NCBI RefSeq assembly: GCF_011762485.1
Contig: NZ_JAAKGI010000037.1
Location: 9,075-73,074 of the forward strand
Source: Yeosuana marina
Lineage (GTDB): Bacteria; Bacteroidota; Bacteroidia; Flavobacteriales; Flavobacteriaceae
Length of the DNA stretch: 64,000 bases
Direction: 5' to 3'
The position numbers were made by a program, and so were the translations under genes. Of the stretch, positions 16,264 to 24,306 are shown in pieces; position 1 is the first letter of the stretch; the number at the start of each line of letters is the position of its first letter. The notes beneath the pieces are model-generated. The model did not search any database. It was given only the letters and a program-made list of their open reading frames with translations, and was not told the origin of the DNA.

Positions 16264-18666
16264 TTATGTTTTAGATGTGAATTGAATGATTGCTTTTTGC
16301 ATATCCTGAAGCTCGTTGTAGAGCTTCATTATTTCCTCATTTTCTTGTCCATCCGTTAGGTAAGCTGCATACACTTCCTTCGGAACTTCAAGACGGAAGA
16401 TGTTGCTTTCTTTGCCAATCTTGATGAACATTTCGGTGTATTTGCGTAGTCCTGAAAGGTTGTTTTTAATGGATTTTAATTGGTTAAGGTCGTGACTGGA
16501 TAGGTTGAGCCTTTTGACCAATTCATCATAGCCCTTTTCATTGTTCAAGCTGTAGATGACCTGTGTGTTTTCAAGTATACTTGCGGAAGTCGAATTATTG
16601 GGAAGCTGATTGATGGACTGAAGAATAATCCCAATCGCACCATTCTGTTTACGGATGGCTTGGTAGTAGAATTCCACACTTTCCAGTACGTTATCAAACT
16701 TCAGTTGCTTTGCAAACTCGTCAAATAGGATAATGCCTTTTTCGGCACGATTTCGCCAAATGGTACGCTGGATAGCTGACTTTATTAGTTTGAGCATTAC
16801 GGATAGGATTTCCTTGTTGTCTTTCACTTCGTCCAATTCAAAAACAATCAATCGTTTATCCTCGATTTTATAGGTCTGGTCTTCACTCACTTCAAATAAA
16901 AAGCTATATAGACCATCGCCGACGTATTCGGACATTACGTGCAAAAAGCTCGTGACATTGAAGTAGTCGGGATGGATTTTAAGAGTATCGAGAATAGTTT
17001 TCCGATTTCTTTCTATAAAACTGTAAAAACCGTCCAAAGAGTGGTTTTCTAAGGTGCTGTCATAATAATGGCGCAATATCTTTTTAACCGAAACCGATTG
17101 TGCTTTGGTCACTTTCAAATCCGAAGCGAACAATTCAAACAAGAATACTGATAGGTCTTCCAAACGTTCAGGTGTCAGGTCGTTTACATCGCTTATGTAG
17201 AATGGATTGATACCAAGATTTTTTCCGCTTTCGTAGCGTAGTACCGTGTATTTTTCTGGGTAGAGTTTGGCAAACTTGGTGTAGGATCCACCGAGATCAA
17301 TAATGACCAGGCGGACACCACTCTCAAAATATTGGCGCAGAATGTTATTGGCCAAAAAGGATTTTCCTTCGCCTGTGGGAGCGAAAATGGCAAAGTTACG
17401 TGCCTTGATGCGCTTCTTGCACTCGTCCCAGACATCCTTTAGAACAGGAATGTTGTGTTCACGGTCGTTAAAGATGATTCCTGTAGTATCGGATTTATAG
17501 TTCGTGTTATTAATGAACAAGCACAGGGCGTGCTTCAAATCGGTAACGTATAAATCGTTATTCGAGAAATTGGATGAAAAACAGCAGTAGCTGTTCAGAA
17601 TATAATTCTTCCGTTCTTCGCCTCGTGGATAGTATGGGATGATATCCAGTTCCTTAAATTCGGTTTTGATTTTTGAGGTAATCTTATCGAGTTCTTTGGC
17701 ATCTTTAGACCAATAAACAATGTTTAAATGACCACGAATGATTCTGGCATTATCATCGGCATTGATTTGGTCAAGGATGTGTTGGATTTTCCCAAGCACC
17801 ACTTTGTTCTGCGAACCAAAATTTGAACTTTTGTTCAGTTCTTCAATTTTCTTATCCAGAAGCTTACGCCATTTCTGTTTGTCGTCGAGATAGAGAATCT
17901 GATTGACGATATGATTTTCGTTAAGCGTAAGCCCCAAACCATCAATAAACCCTTGATGAAACACAAAATCGTCAGAAGTGAATTTCTCATTGGTCTTGCT
18001 ACTCTGTACACTTTCGCCAAAGCACAGTTCGCTATTGATGGCCAGGGCATCAAAATGGTTTTCGCCAATATTGACGCTTTTTTTCTCTAAGATGATGTCC
18101 GTGTCAAAACCTTCGTTGAAGCCGTTGAAATAGCCATTTGTAAGCTTTTGAATCTCTTCCGCTTTAAGCGAAATGAATTCCATCTTTCGGCTATTGTTGA
18201 TGAAGGAAACAGAATCGCTTACCGAGTTGACAAAGCTTTTTACGTTGTCATCCATTTCTTGCACAATTCCTTTAGAAACCTTCCGAAATGGATTGACGTA
18301 TTTTGAATTGTTAAGTGCCTTGTTCTTGGTCAAAATGAAGAACAGATAGCATTTGTGCTCAATATGTCCACGTCCTTTAAAATGCTCGTGTGTGGCTTTT
18401 TCCAGAAAAGTTGTATTCGGAAGTTGTTCTGAAGAATAGGATTTCTTCAAATAGTTATCCTGTTTGTGAACTACAGTCCCAACAGGCAATGATTTCAGAG
18501 CCTGAAACCAAGCACCGTGCATATCCTCAAAATCCTTTTCGGACAACGAATAAATTTCGGGTAGATTCCCTTCATAGCACAGAACGACATTGCCATTATT
18601 GGCAAACACGATATTGTCTTGGATATCTACAATGGGTTGATATTTAGAAAGGTTAATCTTGTTCAT
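16264..18666 (-). CDS. traG: Conjugative transposon ATPase TraG (VirB4-like)
   Basis: Cytoplasmic ATPase that powers channel assembly. 800 aa, a normal TraG length. The N-terminal domain begins MNKINLSKYQPIVDIQDN and contains NGNVVLCYEGNLPEIYSLSE. The C-terminal ATPase domain has Walker A FAPTGEGKSFLANNIL (about residues 427-442) and Walker B IILFDEFAKQL (about 647-657), followed by IRKQNGAIGIILQSINQLP. The start overlaps the end of traF by 14 nt, indicating coupled translation. Confidence 0.95.
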   Translation of the reverse strand: MNKINLSKYQPIVDIQDNIVFANNGNVVLCYEGNLPEIYSLSEKDFEDMHGAWFQALKSLPVGTVVHKQDNYLKKSYSSEQLPNTTFLEKATHEHFKGRGHIEHKCYLFFILTKNKALNNSKYVNPFRKVSKGIVQEMDDNVKSFVNSVSDSVSFINNSRKMEFISLKAEEIQKLTNGYFNGFNEGFDTDIILEKKSVNIGENHFDALAINSELCFGESVQSSKTNEKFTSDDFVFHQGFIDGLGLTLNENHIVNQILYLDDKQKWRKLLDKKIEELNKSSNFGSQNKVVLGKIQHILDQINADDNARIIRGHLNIVYWSKDAKELDKITSKIKTEFKELDIIPYYPRGEERKNYILNSYCCFSSNFSNNDLYVTDLKHALCLFINNTNYKSDTTGIIFNDREHNIPVLKDVWDECKKRIKARNFAIFAPTGEGKSFLANNILRQYFESGVRLVIIDLGGSYTKFAKLYPEKYTVLRYESGKNLGINPFYISDVNDLTPERLEDLSVFLFELFASDLKVTKAQSVSVKKILRHYYDSTLENHSLDGFYSFIERNRKTILDTLKIHPDYFNVTSFLHVMSEYVGDGLYSFLFEVSEDQTYKIEDKRLIVFELDEVKDNKEILSVMLKLIKSAIQRTIWRNRAEKGIILFDEFAKQLKFDNVLESVEFYYQAIRKQNGAIGIILQSINQLPNNSTSASILENTQVIYSLNNEKGYDELVKRLNLSSHDLNQLKSIKNNLSGLRKYTEMFIKIGKESNIFRLEVPKEVYAAYLTDGQENEEIMKLYNELQDMQKAIIQFTSKT

Positions 18667-18937
18667 AGTCGAAACCCGAGTTTCTTTTGTTACTTATTAT
18701 TCTAGGGAAGGCTTTAGCCATCTGAAAGATTTGTGGGTTATGCGTTATTCTAGTCAAGACTACGTACAAGGCAGCATTAAAAACGAGTATGCCAATTATT
18801 ATCCCAAAGCTGAAAGAGAAGATGATAATGAGTAGCGAAGCTAAAATGGAAACCATCATTAGAGCGAATAGGGAAATAGGCAGCCCAAAAATGACCGCCC
18901 TTTTCCTAATATTTTTATAGACCTCGAATTTCTTCAT
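18653..18937 (-). CDS. traF: Conjugative transposon protein TraF (VirB3-like, DUF4133)
   Basis: Small inner-membrane protein of the channel, 94 aa. It carries the family opening EVYKNIRKRAVIFGLP, two closely spaced membrane helices (about residues 18-40 and 43-63), and the HNPQIFQMAKAFPRII tail. It overlaps traG by 14 nt and lies 36 bases downstream of traE. Length and order match the traE-F-G block of CTnDOT-type elements. Confidence 0.88.
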   Translation of the reverse strand: MKKFEVYKNIRKRAVIFGLPISLFALMMVSILASLLIIIFSFSFGIIIGILVFNAALYVVLTRITHNPQIFQMAKAFPRIISNKRNSGFDYEQD

Positions 18938-18973
18938 ACAGCTTTTCTAATAAAGCCCTCGATGAGGGTTCAT

Positions 18974-19261
18974 TTATACTACGATGCCTATTAAGTATGT
19001 GAAGATGCCGACAACTGCACCAGCAATCAAAACAAACACAAGCACTCTCGTAATCCCTTTTTTAAGGTCCGCATTTTCCCCAAAGAAATGCCCTGCATTA
19101 AACAGGAAGCCAACTAGGAAAATGACACCCAATAAAATTGGGAAAATGGTTCTGATGGTATCGCCAACATCATTAACTGAATCTTCTATGCCACCAATTT
19201 GAGCAAAGAGTGATGTTGAGAGCAACGATAAAAAAGTTGCTAAGTAGATTGATTTTTTCAT
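18974..19261 (-). CDS. traE: Conjugative transposon protein TraE (VirB2-like pilin, DUF4134)
   Basis: Putative pilin-like subunit, 95 aa. A signal peptide ends near SLFAQ (about residue 21). Two membrane helices follow (about residues 37-58 and 70-92), separated by a short GENADLKKG loop, which is the standard VirB2/TraE topology. It is the first gene of the minus-strand tra operon, so the operon promoter must lie in 19262-19426, which is very AT-rich; I could not pick a confident minus-strand -7 element there. Confidence 0.87.
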   Translation of the reverse strand: MKKSIYLATFLSLLSTSLFAQIGGIEDSVNDVGDTIRTIFPILLGVIFLVGFLFNAGHFFGENADLKKGITRVLVFVLIAGAVVGIFTYLIGIVV

Positions 19262-19450
19262 AATAAAACTGTTTAGATTTTTTATTCATTTTCTCTTTCT
19301 GAAATTTACATATATTTGTACATAAATAACTGAAAATCAAATATTTGTGAATAAAATATTATTTGAAATCAATTGAATTTAATTGCTATGATTTGGTATC
19401 AAATTCTATGAGATTTTGAAAGAAAGTTGTTGATAACCCGAAAATTGAAA

Positions 19451-20083
19451 ATGAAAAAAGTGCTCAAAAACGTCAGTTTTGTCTTTTTGCTTCTAAAAAT
19501 GTGTGTCGTTTTTGGACAAGAATTGAGTACTCAAAAACGAATTGTAATTGACGTTGGACACGGTGGAAAAGATTCCGGTGCGATAGGTATAAATAAAATC
19601 CAAGAAAAGGATATTGTATTGAATATCGCAAATGCGATTTTGAAGCTGAATGACGAATCGGATACCCCTTTGGATATTTATTTGACCAGGTATTCTGATA
19701 CACTCATTTCTTTATCGGACAGGACTAAGCTGGCCAAAGCTCTTAAAGCAGATTTGTTTGTGTCTTTACATTGTAATCATTCGGATAATTCTTATGCTAG
19801 AGGAATAGAAGTTTATGCTTCAAGAAATCAAACAAATTATTCAAAAGAATCTATTTATATAGGTTATCAAATTGAAAAGATGCTTTGCAAGGTTATAGGA
19901 TATGAGGGCAGAGGTGTAAAGTTTGCAAATTTTCAAGTGCTGAAAGAAACAACCGGTCATTGTGTTTCTGTTCTCTTGGAACTAGGTTTCTTATCCAATA
20001 ATGACGAAAGTGGTTATTTGTCAAATTCTGCAAATATAAAATTGATAGCATTTGCTATTTTATTATCCATACAAAAACAATAG
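19451..20083 (+). CDS. Secreted N-acetylmuramoyl-L-alanine amidase
   Basis: Peptidoglycan amidase of the Amidase_3 (AmiA/B/C, zinc) family, probably opening the cell wall locally for channel assembly. I set the start at ATG 19451, not the upstream ATG at 19427, because it gives a clean signal peptide (MKKVLKNVSFVFLLLKMCVV-FGQ). Zinc and catalytic features are visible: VIDVGHGGKDSGAIG (His about 33), NKIQEKDIVLNIA with the metal-binding Glu, FVSLHCNHSDN, and VLLELGFLSNNDE with the catalytic Glu near the end. The total is 210 aa. It lies divergently beside traE, replacing the lysozyme gene other conjugative systems use. A TATATTTG (19311-19318) may serve as its -7 element. Confidence 0.88.
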   Translation: MKKVLKNVSFVFLLLKMCVVFGQELSTQKRIVIDVGHGGKDSGAIGINKIQEKDIVLNIANAILKLNDESDTPLDIYLTRYSDTLISLSDRTKLAKALKADLFVSLHCNHSDNSYARGIEVYASRNQTNYSKESIYIGYQIEKMLCKVIGYEGRGVKFANFQVLKETTGHCVSVLLELGFLSNNDESGYLSNSANIKLIAFAILLSIQKQ

Positions 20084-20087
20084 TATT

Positions 20088-20186
20088 ATGAAAGATATTT
20101 TTTTAGAATTAACCAAAAGTTTAAAAGAGATAGTAGTACAATTTATCTCAGAAGTGATTCTCTTATATAAAACATTTAGAAGCTAG
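20088..20186 (+). CDS. Possible 32-aa small protein downstream of the amidase
   Basis: An ATG 4 bases after the amidase stop opens a 32-codon frame: MKDIFLELTKSLKEIVVQFI, then SEVILLYKTFRS. It would form one amphipathic helix. It ends one base before the convergent stop of the DnaC-like gene. The tight fit between two genes suggests it is real, but so short an ORF is weak evidence. Confidence 0.35.
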   Translation: MKDIFLELTKSLKEIVVQFISEVILLYKTFRS

Positions 20187-20187
20187 A

Positions 20188-20850
20188 TTACTTACGCTTA
20201 TCACTAGCAGCTTTATCAAAAGCAATTAAATTAAACAGTTCCCGCATTCTGCTACGAACACGATTTCCGTAGCGTTCTTCAAGTTCTTCAGCATTTAGAT
20301 TTGTGGTAGCGTGAGTTTTGATTTTGTGTTTGGTATCGAGATAGAGTTCATATCGAGATAAGAGCACTTCGCCCATTACGTTCAAGTCTTTTCCATAAAA
20401 CCGTCCAGCTGGTTCAACACCCAAATCATCAAAACAATAGAATTTAGTATTGCCGTATTCTTCAATCGTTTTAAAGCCAAGGTGGTTAAAACCAAAAGTT
20501 ACATTCCGGCAGGGAATCATTTCGTAAGGACGTTGTAATGGAACGATATGTCGTAGCAATTTCATAAGGGTAGTTTTACCACATCCAACAGGTCCAGAAA
20601 GTAAAATACCTTTGTCAATGTCAATACCGTAAGTAGCACAGTTCTCTTTATCCTTAATGAAGTATGAACAAAGTTTAAGCAGTATGTTTTTATCCTCTTC
20701 ATAGATTCTGAATTTCTTGCCAAACAATAGTTTTCCTTTTGCATTCAGGTAAATTAAAATTTTTGGAAAGTCATAGACGACGCTTTTGCCGTCAAATTTT
20801 CCTAGCGAATATTCCACGCCACCTTCGATAATTTTAGAGGGGTTGTCCAT
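20188..20850 (-). CDS. DnaC/IstB-like AAA+ ATPase
   Basis: 220-aa ATPase resembling helicase loaders. Walker A is LLSGPVGCGKTTLMKL (about residues 82-97), Walker B is FYCFDDLG (about 137-144), and the sensor region includes THATTNLNAEELEERYGNRVRSRM, which is characteristic of DnaC-type proteins (ATTN and RxxSR-like). It overlaps the upstream initiator-like gene by 17 nt, so the two work together. An expected role is loading a helicase on the excised circular element, or another replication-linked task. Confidence 0.82.
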   Translation of the reverse strand: MDNPSKIIEGGVEYSLGKFDGKSVVYDFPKILIYLNAKGKLLFGKKFRIYEEDKNILLKLCSYFIKDKENCATYGIDIDKGILLSGPVGCGKTTLMKLLRHIVPLQRPYEMIPCRNVTFGFNHLGFKTIEEYGNTKFYCFDDLGVEPAGRFYGKDLNVMGEVLLSRYELYLDTKHKIKTHATTNLNAEELEERYGNRVRSRMRELFNLIAFDKAASDKRK

Positions 20851-21586
20851 AATCTTTGTTTTTAGTGGTTCGCAAGTTGTCCTTGATTTGGGACGCTTGT
20901 TTTTTGTTTAATTTGTTTTCCTCATCAAATAATTCCGTTCTGTCCATCCAATTCGTAGCCAAAGCCCGCCAATCGCGAATTGCCTTACCATCGCTCGTTT
21001 GCCAATTCCTAGTTTCATAATGCTCGTAGAATTTTTTTCCTTCATCAGCATTAAAACCTTTTTCAATAAAAAAATCAATTACGGCCTGCCAGCCCTTTGG
21101 TTGTTTTGTATAGTTTTCTTGTTTGATATTGTTTGTAGTAGATACCAATGCTTGTCCACCTATGGGACGGTGTGGGTCTACAACCTGTCCATTTATGGGA
21201 TGGTGCTGTCCCACAACTGGTTCACGTATGGGATAGTACTGTTCCGCAAGCTGTTCTAGTGTGGGATTGTACCGTCCCATATCACGTTCATCACTTGTCC
21301 CAATAATGGACATCTTGATTTTACTGCCCTTGTATGGATTGTTAGATGGGAAATAGGATAGATAAAGCCACGAGTCCAAATCAATAACACAACGATGATA
21401 GGTGGATTTTGAGCCTATTTTAGCACAACGCATCAAATCTCTACGGTTTACATAAAATTCATCTGCAAAGCGACTGCTGTTCCATTCTTGGAACAGCGCC
21501 ATATACAGACTGATATGGGTAGGATTTAGGCGGTCATCAAAATAGAACGTTGAAAAAGCCGCATTGAGTAGCTTTATATAGTTCAT
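20834..21586 (-). CDS. Initiator/DnaD-like element protein with internal short repeats
   Basis: A 250-aa protein. The N-terminal 100 residues (FYFDDRLNPTHISLYMALFQEWN, then YVNRRDLMRCAKIGSKSTYHRCV) look like a winged-helix replication or regulatory domain. A variable middle part has about four degenerate repeats of roughly 11 residues (YYPIREPVVGQ, HHPINGQVVDP, HRPIGGQALV and a weaker RYNPTLEQLAEQ). The C-terminal part (WQAVIDFFIEKGFNADEGKKFYEHYETRNWQ...DWRALATNWM) is DnaD/phage-replication-like. It is coupled to the DnaC-like gene by a 17-nt overlap and preceded by the HTH gene with a 3-nt gap. Confidence 0.7.
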   Translation of the reverse strand: MNYIKLLNAAFSTFYFDDRLNPTHISLYMALFQEWNSSRFADEFYVNRRDLMRCAKIGSKSTYHRCVIDLDSWLYLSYFPSNNPYKGSKIKMSIIGTSDERDMGRYNPTLEQLAEQYYPIREPVVGQHHPINGQVVDPHRPIGGQALVSTTNNIKQENYTKQPKGWQAVIDFFIEKGFNADEGKKFYEHYETRNWQTSDGKAIRDWRALATNWMDRTELFDEENKLNKKQASQIKDNLRTTKNKDYGQPL

Positions 21587-21589
21587 TAC

Positions 21590-21874
21590 TTAAGAATTTG
21601 AACCGTGCTGTACACGGTTGGTAGTCATTATATTTTGAATTTCCTCGGCATCGTAGTAGATAATACCGCCTACTTTGGTATAGGGCAAGGTGCCATTGAT
21701 ACGAAGATTTTGCAAAGTGCCTGGACTGACTTGTAACAAGTCCATAACTTCTGAAGATTTGAGATACCTTTTGAGTTTTCCAGTAGCTTGTTTGGATAAT
21801 AGTTTTTTGATGTCATCGAGTAATTCCATCTTGAAATCTCGAAGGTCGTCTGTTGTAATAATACTTGTCGGCAT
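21590..21874 (-). CDS. Excisionase-like helix-turn-helix protein
   Basis: A 94-aa protein with an N-terminal helix and a C-terminal HTH_17/MerR-like DNA-binding domain: LKSSEVMDLLQVSPGTLQNLRINGT, then LPYTKVGGIIYYDAEEI. It is the first gene of the HTH-initiator-DnaC operon. Proteins of this type act as excisionase or replication regulators in Bacteroidetes elements. Two copies of a 13-bp palindrome lie upstream (21999-22141) and are natural candidates for its binding sites. Confidence 0.8.
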   Translation of the reverse strand: MPTSIITTDDLRDFKMELLDDIKKLLSKQATGKLKRYLKSSEVMDLLQVSPGTLQNLRINGTLPYTKVGGIIYYDAEEIQNIMTTNRVQHGSNS

Positions 21875-21998
21875 AATAGAACGGTTTTAATGGAAAAGGA
21901 CTATCAAGTATTTTTATATTTTTAATTGATAGCCCTTAACCTGATTTGACTTTCGTTCTACAAATTTGAACAGCTTTAATGGGTTTTATTCCCCAGTA

Positions 21999-22013
21999 CA
22001 ACCGTACTACGGT
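21999..22013. repeat. 13-bp palindromic repeat, copy 1
   Basis: CAACCGTACTACGGT contains the inverted repeat ACCGTA-C-TACGGT (22001-22013). An identical copy lies at 22127-22141. Both are upstream of the HTH operon and in a gene-free interval (21875-22177). They may be binding sites for the HTH protein or iteron-like origin elements. Confidence 0.6.
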
Positions 22014-22070
22014 CAAAATTTAACATTTTGAAATTTGATGCTTTTTGATTGATTTTGATGTGTGGAAGTA

Positions 22071-22086
22071 TGCTTTCGCGAAAGCA
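22071..22086. repeat. 16-bp perfect palindrome between the two 13-bp repeats
   Basis: TGCTTTCGCGAAAGCA is perfectly symmetrical. Its 12-bp core CTTTCGCGAAAG also occurs inside the bfmA-like gene (5648-5659). From memory this core is a frequent short palindrome in flavobacterial genomes, so it may be unrelated to the element's own regulation. Confidence 0.5.
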
Positions 22087-22126
22087 AAAAGAGTAAAATT
22101 TATTAAAAAATTGAATCACCGTAGGT

Positions 22127-22141
22127 CAACCGTACTACGGT
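22127..22141. repeat. 13-bp palindromic repeat, copy 2
   Basis: A second copy of CAACCGTACTACGGT (inverted core ACCGTA-C-TACGGT at 22129-22141), 128 bp from the first. A half-site ACCGTAGGT lies next to it at 22118-22126. It is 36 bp from the 3' end of the rteC-like gene. Confidence 0.6.
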
Positions 22142-22177
22142 TACTTTTTGTTGTAAAATAAGGGGTTGTAGAAGAAA

Positions 22178-23014
22178 TCACTCTTCGCTTTTATCCATTT
22201 CTATGAGCAAAGATGTAGAAAGTTGGTCGAGAAATAGTGTTCTGCTATTTTTTCTGTTTTTTATGTCCTGATAAGTCTTGTAAATATCTTTTGGTTCAAC
22301 ATCGAAGAGCTGTTGTAACTTTTTGGATACTTGCAATATGCCTTGATTATTTTGTTTACCCAAACCTTTAGCACATAGCGCATAGACTAATTCTACATAA
22401 TCTGTGTTTGAAAATGGCCAATGCATTTTTTCAACCGGTTGAGTAGTTACTAATTTACCATTCAAGTTATTTTTAATATTACGTTTTTTGGCATCCATAT
22501 AATGCAATAAAGAGTAATAAGCTCTGTACTTACCTAGTAGCATATCTCTAGGCGTGCAAAATTCTGGGTCTTGAAAATAGAATTTAGATGTTGTAATATG
22601 AAAAGTATCGAGATAATCCCTTGTATAATATTCCTTGTCAAAATTAGTAGCACCAGAATCTACATAGCGACCAAAATCTAAATTGTAAATAAAAAATCGG
22701 TTAACTTTCTGCATTTTCCTTTTAAGAAATTTAAGTTGTGAATCTTTGTCTGTTTTTGGGAATTGAATCTCAAAAGAACGAATTTCAGAAAAATAAATGA
22801 GTTGTTTAAGTGGAATTTGTTTTGTGTATTTAAAAAAGAAAATCTCATCTGAAATTGATTTGAAGCCATTTTTTGCAATTTCTTTTTTAAAACTGCCTAG
22901 AAGTTTTGTGCATATTAAAATAGAACGATTTGATCTCTGCATTATGTTTTTTGAATTTTCTTTGATTTCTAACAACTGATTTTCTAAATTTTGAGCAAGT
23001 AATAGTAGCTTCAT
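22178..23014 (-). CDS. rteC: RteC-family regulator
   Basis: A 278-aa protein of the RteC family. In CTnDOT, RteC activates excision genes downstream of the RteAB signalling pair. Features seen are an N-terminal coiled or helical region (about residues 1-60), the central DYLDTFHITTSKFYFQDPEFCTPRDMLLGKYRAYYSLLHYM region with the aromatic-rich pattern, and the C-terminal LVYALCAKGLGKQNNQG...IYKTYQDIKNRKNSRTLFLDQL stretch, which is the most conserved part. It is the last gene before the presumed right end of the element; rteA/rteB are not in the window. Confidence 0.82.
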   Translation of the reverse strand: MKLLLLAQNLENQLLEIKENSKNIMQRSNRSILICTKLLGSFKKEIAKNGFKSISDEIFFFKYTKQIPLKQLIYFSEIRSFEIQFPKTDKDSQLKFLKRKMQKVNRFFIYNLDFGRYVDSGATNFDKEYYTRDYLDTFHITTSKFYFQDPEFCTPRDMLLGKYRAYYSLLHYMDAKKRNIKNNLNGKLVTTQPVEKMHWPFSNTDYVELVYALCAKGLGKQNNQGILQVSKKLQQLFDVEPKDIYKTYQDIKNRKNSRTLFLDQLSTSLLIEMDKSEE

Positions 23015-23463
23015 ATCTAACTTTTTACAGGGTTTTCAACTGTAAATAGATAGAGTTATTTTAGATTTTGAAAATAGTGTTTAGTGGTAACAACCTATAG
23101 ACAGTTTGATAAAATTTATCAATAATTATGCCTTTTTTTGTATAAATTAACGTTGAAGTAATTTGAAGCCAATATAAATAAGTAATTTGTGATGCACAAA
23201 ATCATTTATAGAAATACTCAGAAATAAATTAAAAATTATCTAACATTATAGCGATTTTGCATACAGTTTGGACTATGATAAAATCATTTTGACACTTTTA
23301 TATAATTTTTTTTGAAATAAAATATATTAAGTTCATTGAAATTATTATTTTTGTACCAGACGAGAACAAAATGAACTATTTAACATTGTAAATAGGTCAC
23401 AAATCGTCAACATTATTGAAGATATTTGGCAGTTATGCTGCTATGGTTGGGCTCATAGAGCAA
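23015..23463. other. AT-rich terminal segment of the element
   Basis: No gene is visible. The segment is extremely AT-rich. An 8-bp inverted repeat AGTTCATT / AATGAACT (23330-23337 and 23370-23377) lies about 90 bp from the tRNA-like end and could be an arm-type or excisionase site. The rteC promoter must lie at the left side of this segment. Confidence 0.4.
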
Positions 23464-23488
23464 GGTTCGAGTCCCGTCCAGACCGCCA
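23464..23488 (+). mobile_element. attR: Probable right attachment site: duplicated tRNA 3' end (tRNA-Asp-like)
   Basis: The sequence GGTTCGAGTCCCGT then CCAGACCGCCA reads as a T-loop (TTCGAGT), the 3' strand of a T stem, an acceptor strand CCAGACC, discriminator G and CCA. The 5' part of a tRNA is absent: no matching GGTCTGG acceptor strand or anticodon arm lies upstream, and the T-stem 5' strand is already divergent. This is the usual scar left when an element inserts in a tRNA 3' end. The intact gene would lie left of the window. The identification as tRNA-Asp is from memory of flavobacterial sequences. Confidence 0.55.
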
Positions 23489-23593
23489 AGTGGTGAGAAA
23501 GCTCTAAGAAATTAGGTTTTTTGCACTTTAAAGATGTTGTGTTGTCTGATAGATGTAGTAGTCTATCAGTGGTTTAAGTAGTTAAACCGATGG

Positions 23594-23637
23594 AAAGCTT
23601 TCCTTTTTTCTTCACAGAAGATTGGGATGCTTTTTTA
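23594..23637 (+). terminator. Imperfect terminator hairpin, GGGATGC family
   Basis: An imperfect stem (AAGCTTTCC... with ...GGGATGCTT, inner CTTC/GAAG) is followed by TTTTTT. The 3' arm GGGATGCTTTTTT is shared with elements near 26945 and 33823. Other parts of 23489-23804 hold no gene that I can support. Confidence 0.45.
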
Positions 23638-23804
23638 TTTAGATTAATACCTTATCTACTTTTGTTGCTCAATTTATTAATAAATTAAAAGTAGTCTTAT
23701 TTAAACAAAAAAAATAGCGCTAAACTTTTAAGTTTAACGCTATTAAATGAAAAACAAATCAATTTTTTTGAACTTACTCAAGGCTCAATTTTTATAAAAA
23801 TCGA

Positions 23805-24278
23805 CTATACTGTTTGGAATAACTTCCTGTTTTTTTTCTTAAATCTGTTAGTAATATTTAAGTTTATTAGATAATCTGCAAATCCAGTATCACTTTGACT
23901 AAAAACTTCTGTCTGGGCAGTTTTTTGCTTGTCAAGATAACTCTGTATTATATTTCGTTCTAAAGCAATTGGCGCTTTTAAACTTAGAGTTAAATTTGGA
24001 GCGCTATAGTTAATCCCTGGATCCAATGAAATCACATAACTAGGTCGTCTATAACCTGCACTCCCTCCAATTAAACCTGATGCAGAAACACCTTCTAATC
24101 TATCTTCTAAATATAAATTGAATTTTTTGACATTAAAAAAATATAAAGTTCCTACTTGAGCCGCATATTGGTTGGGTACTGAAAATTTACTCGTAAAAGT
24201 TACGCAATTAATCTGCGTGCTTTTAAGTGAATTTTTCTTCGCAATAAATTGTTTTACCTTCATAAGGGGTGATTTCAA
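23805..24278 (-). pseudogene. C-terminal remnant of an outer-membrane beta-barrel-like protein
   Basis: 157 codons with no signal peptide. The last ~120 residues alternate polar and hydrophobic positions (AAQVGTLYFFNVKKFNLYLEDRLEGVSA, then GYRRPSYVISLDPGINYSAPNLTLSLKAPIALERN) like the end of an outer-membrane barrel. The first ~30 residues look like random translation, so the 5' part of the gene has probably been lost. It starts 28 bp downstream of the DoxX-like gene and is the first chromosomal gene after the element end. The exact family is not recognised. Confidence 0.45.
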
Positions 24279-24306
24279 GAATTAAGTCAAGTTCATGGAC
24301 CAATTA

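Noticed and set aside
23430..23488. Complete tRNA or tmRNA gene
   Set aside because: Only the T-loop and 3' acceptor strand match; no 5' acceptor strand, D arm or anticodon arm can be paired upstream.
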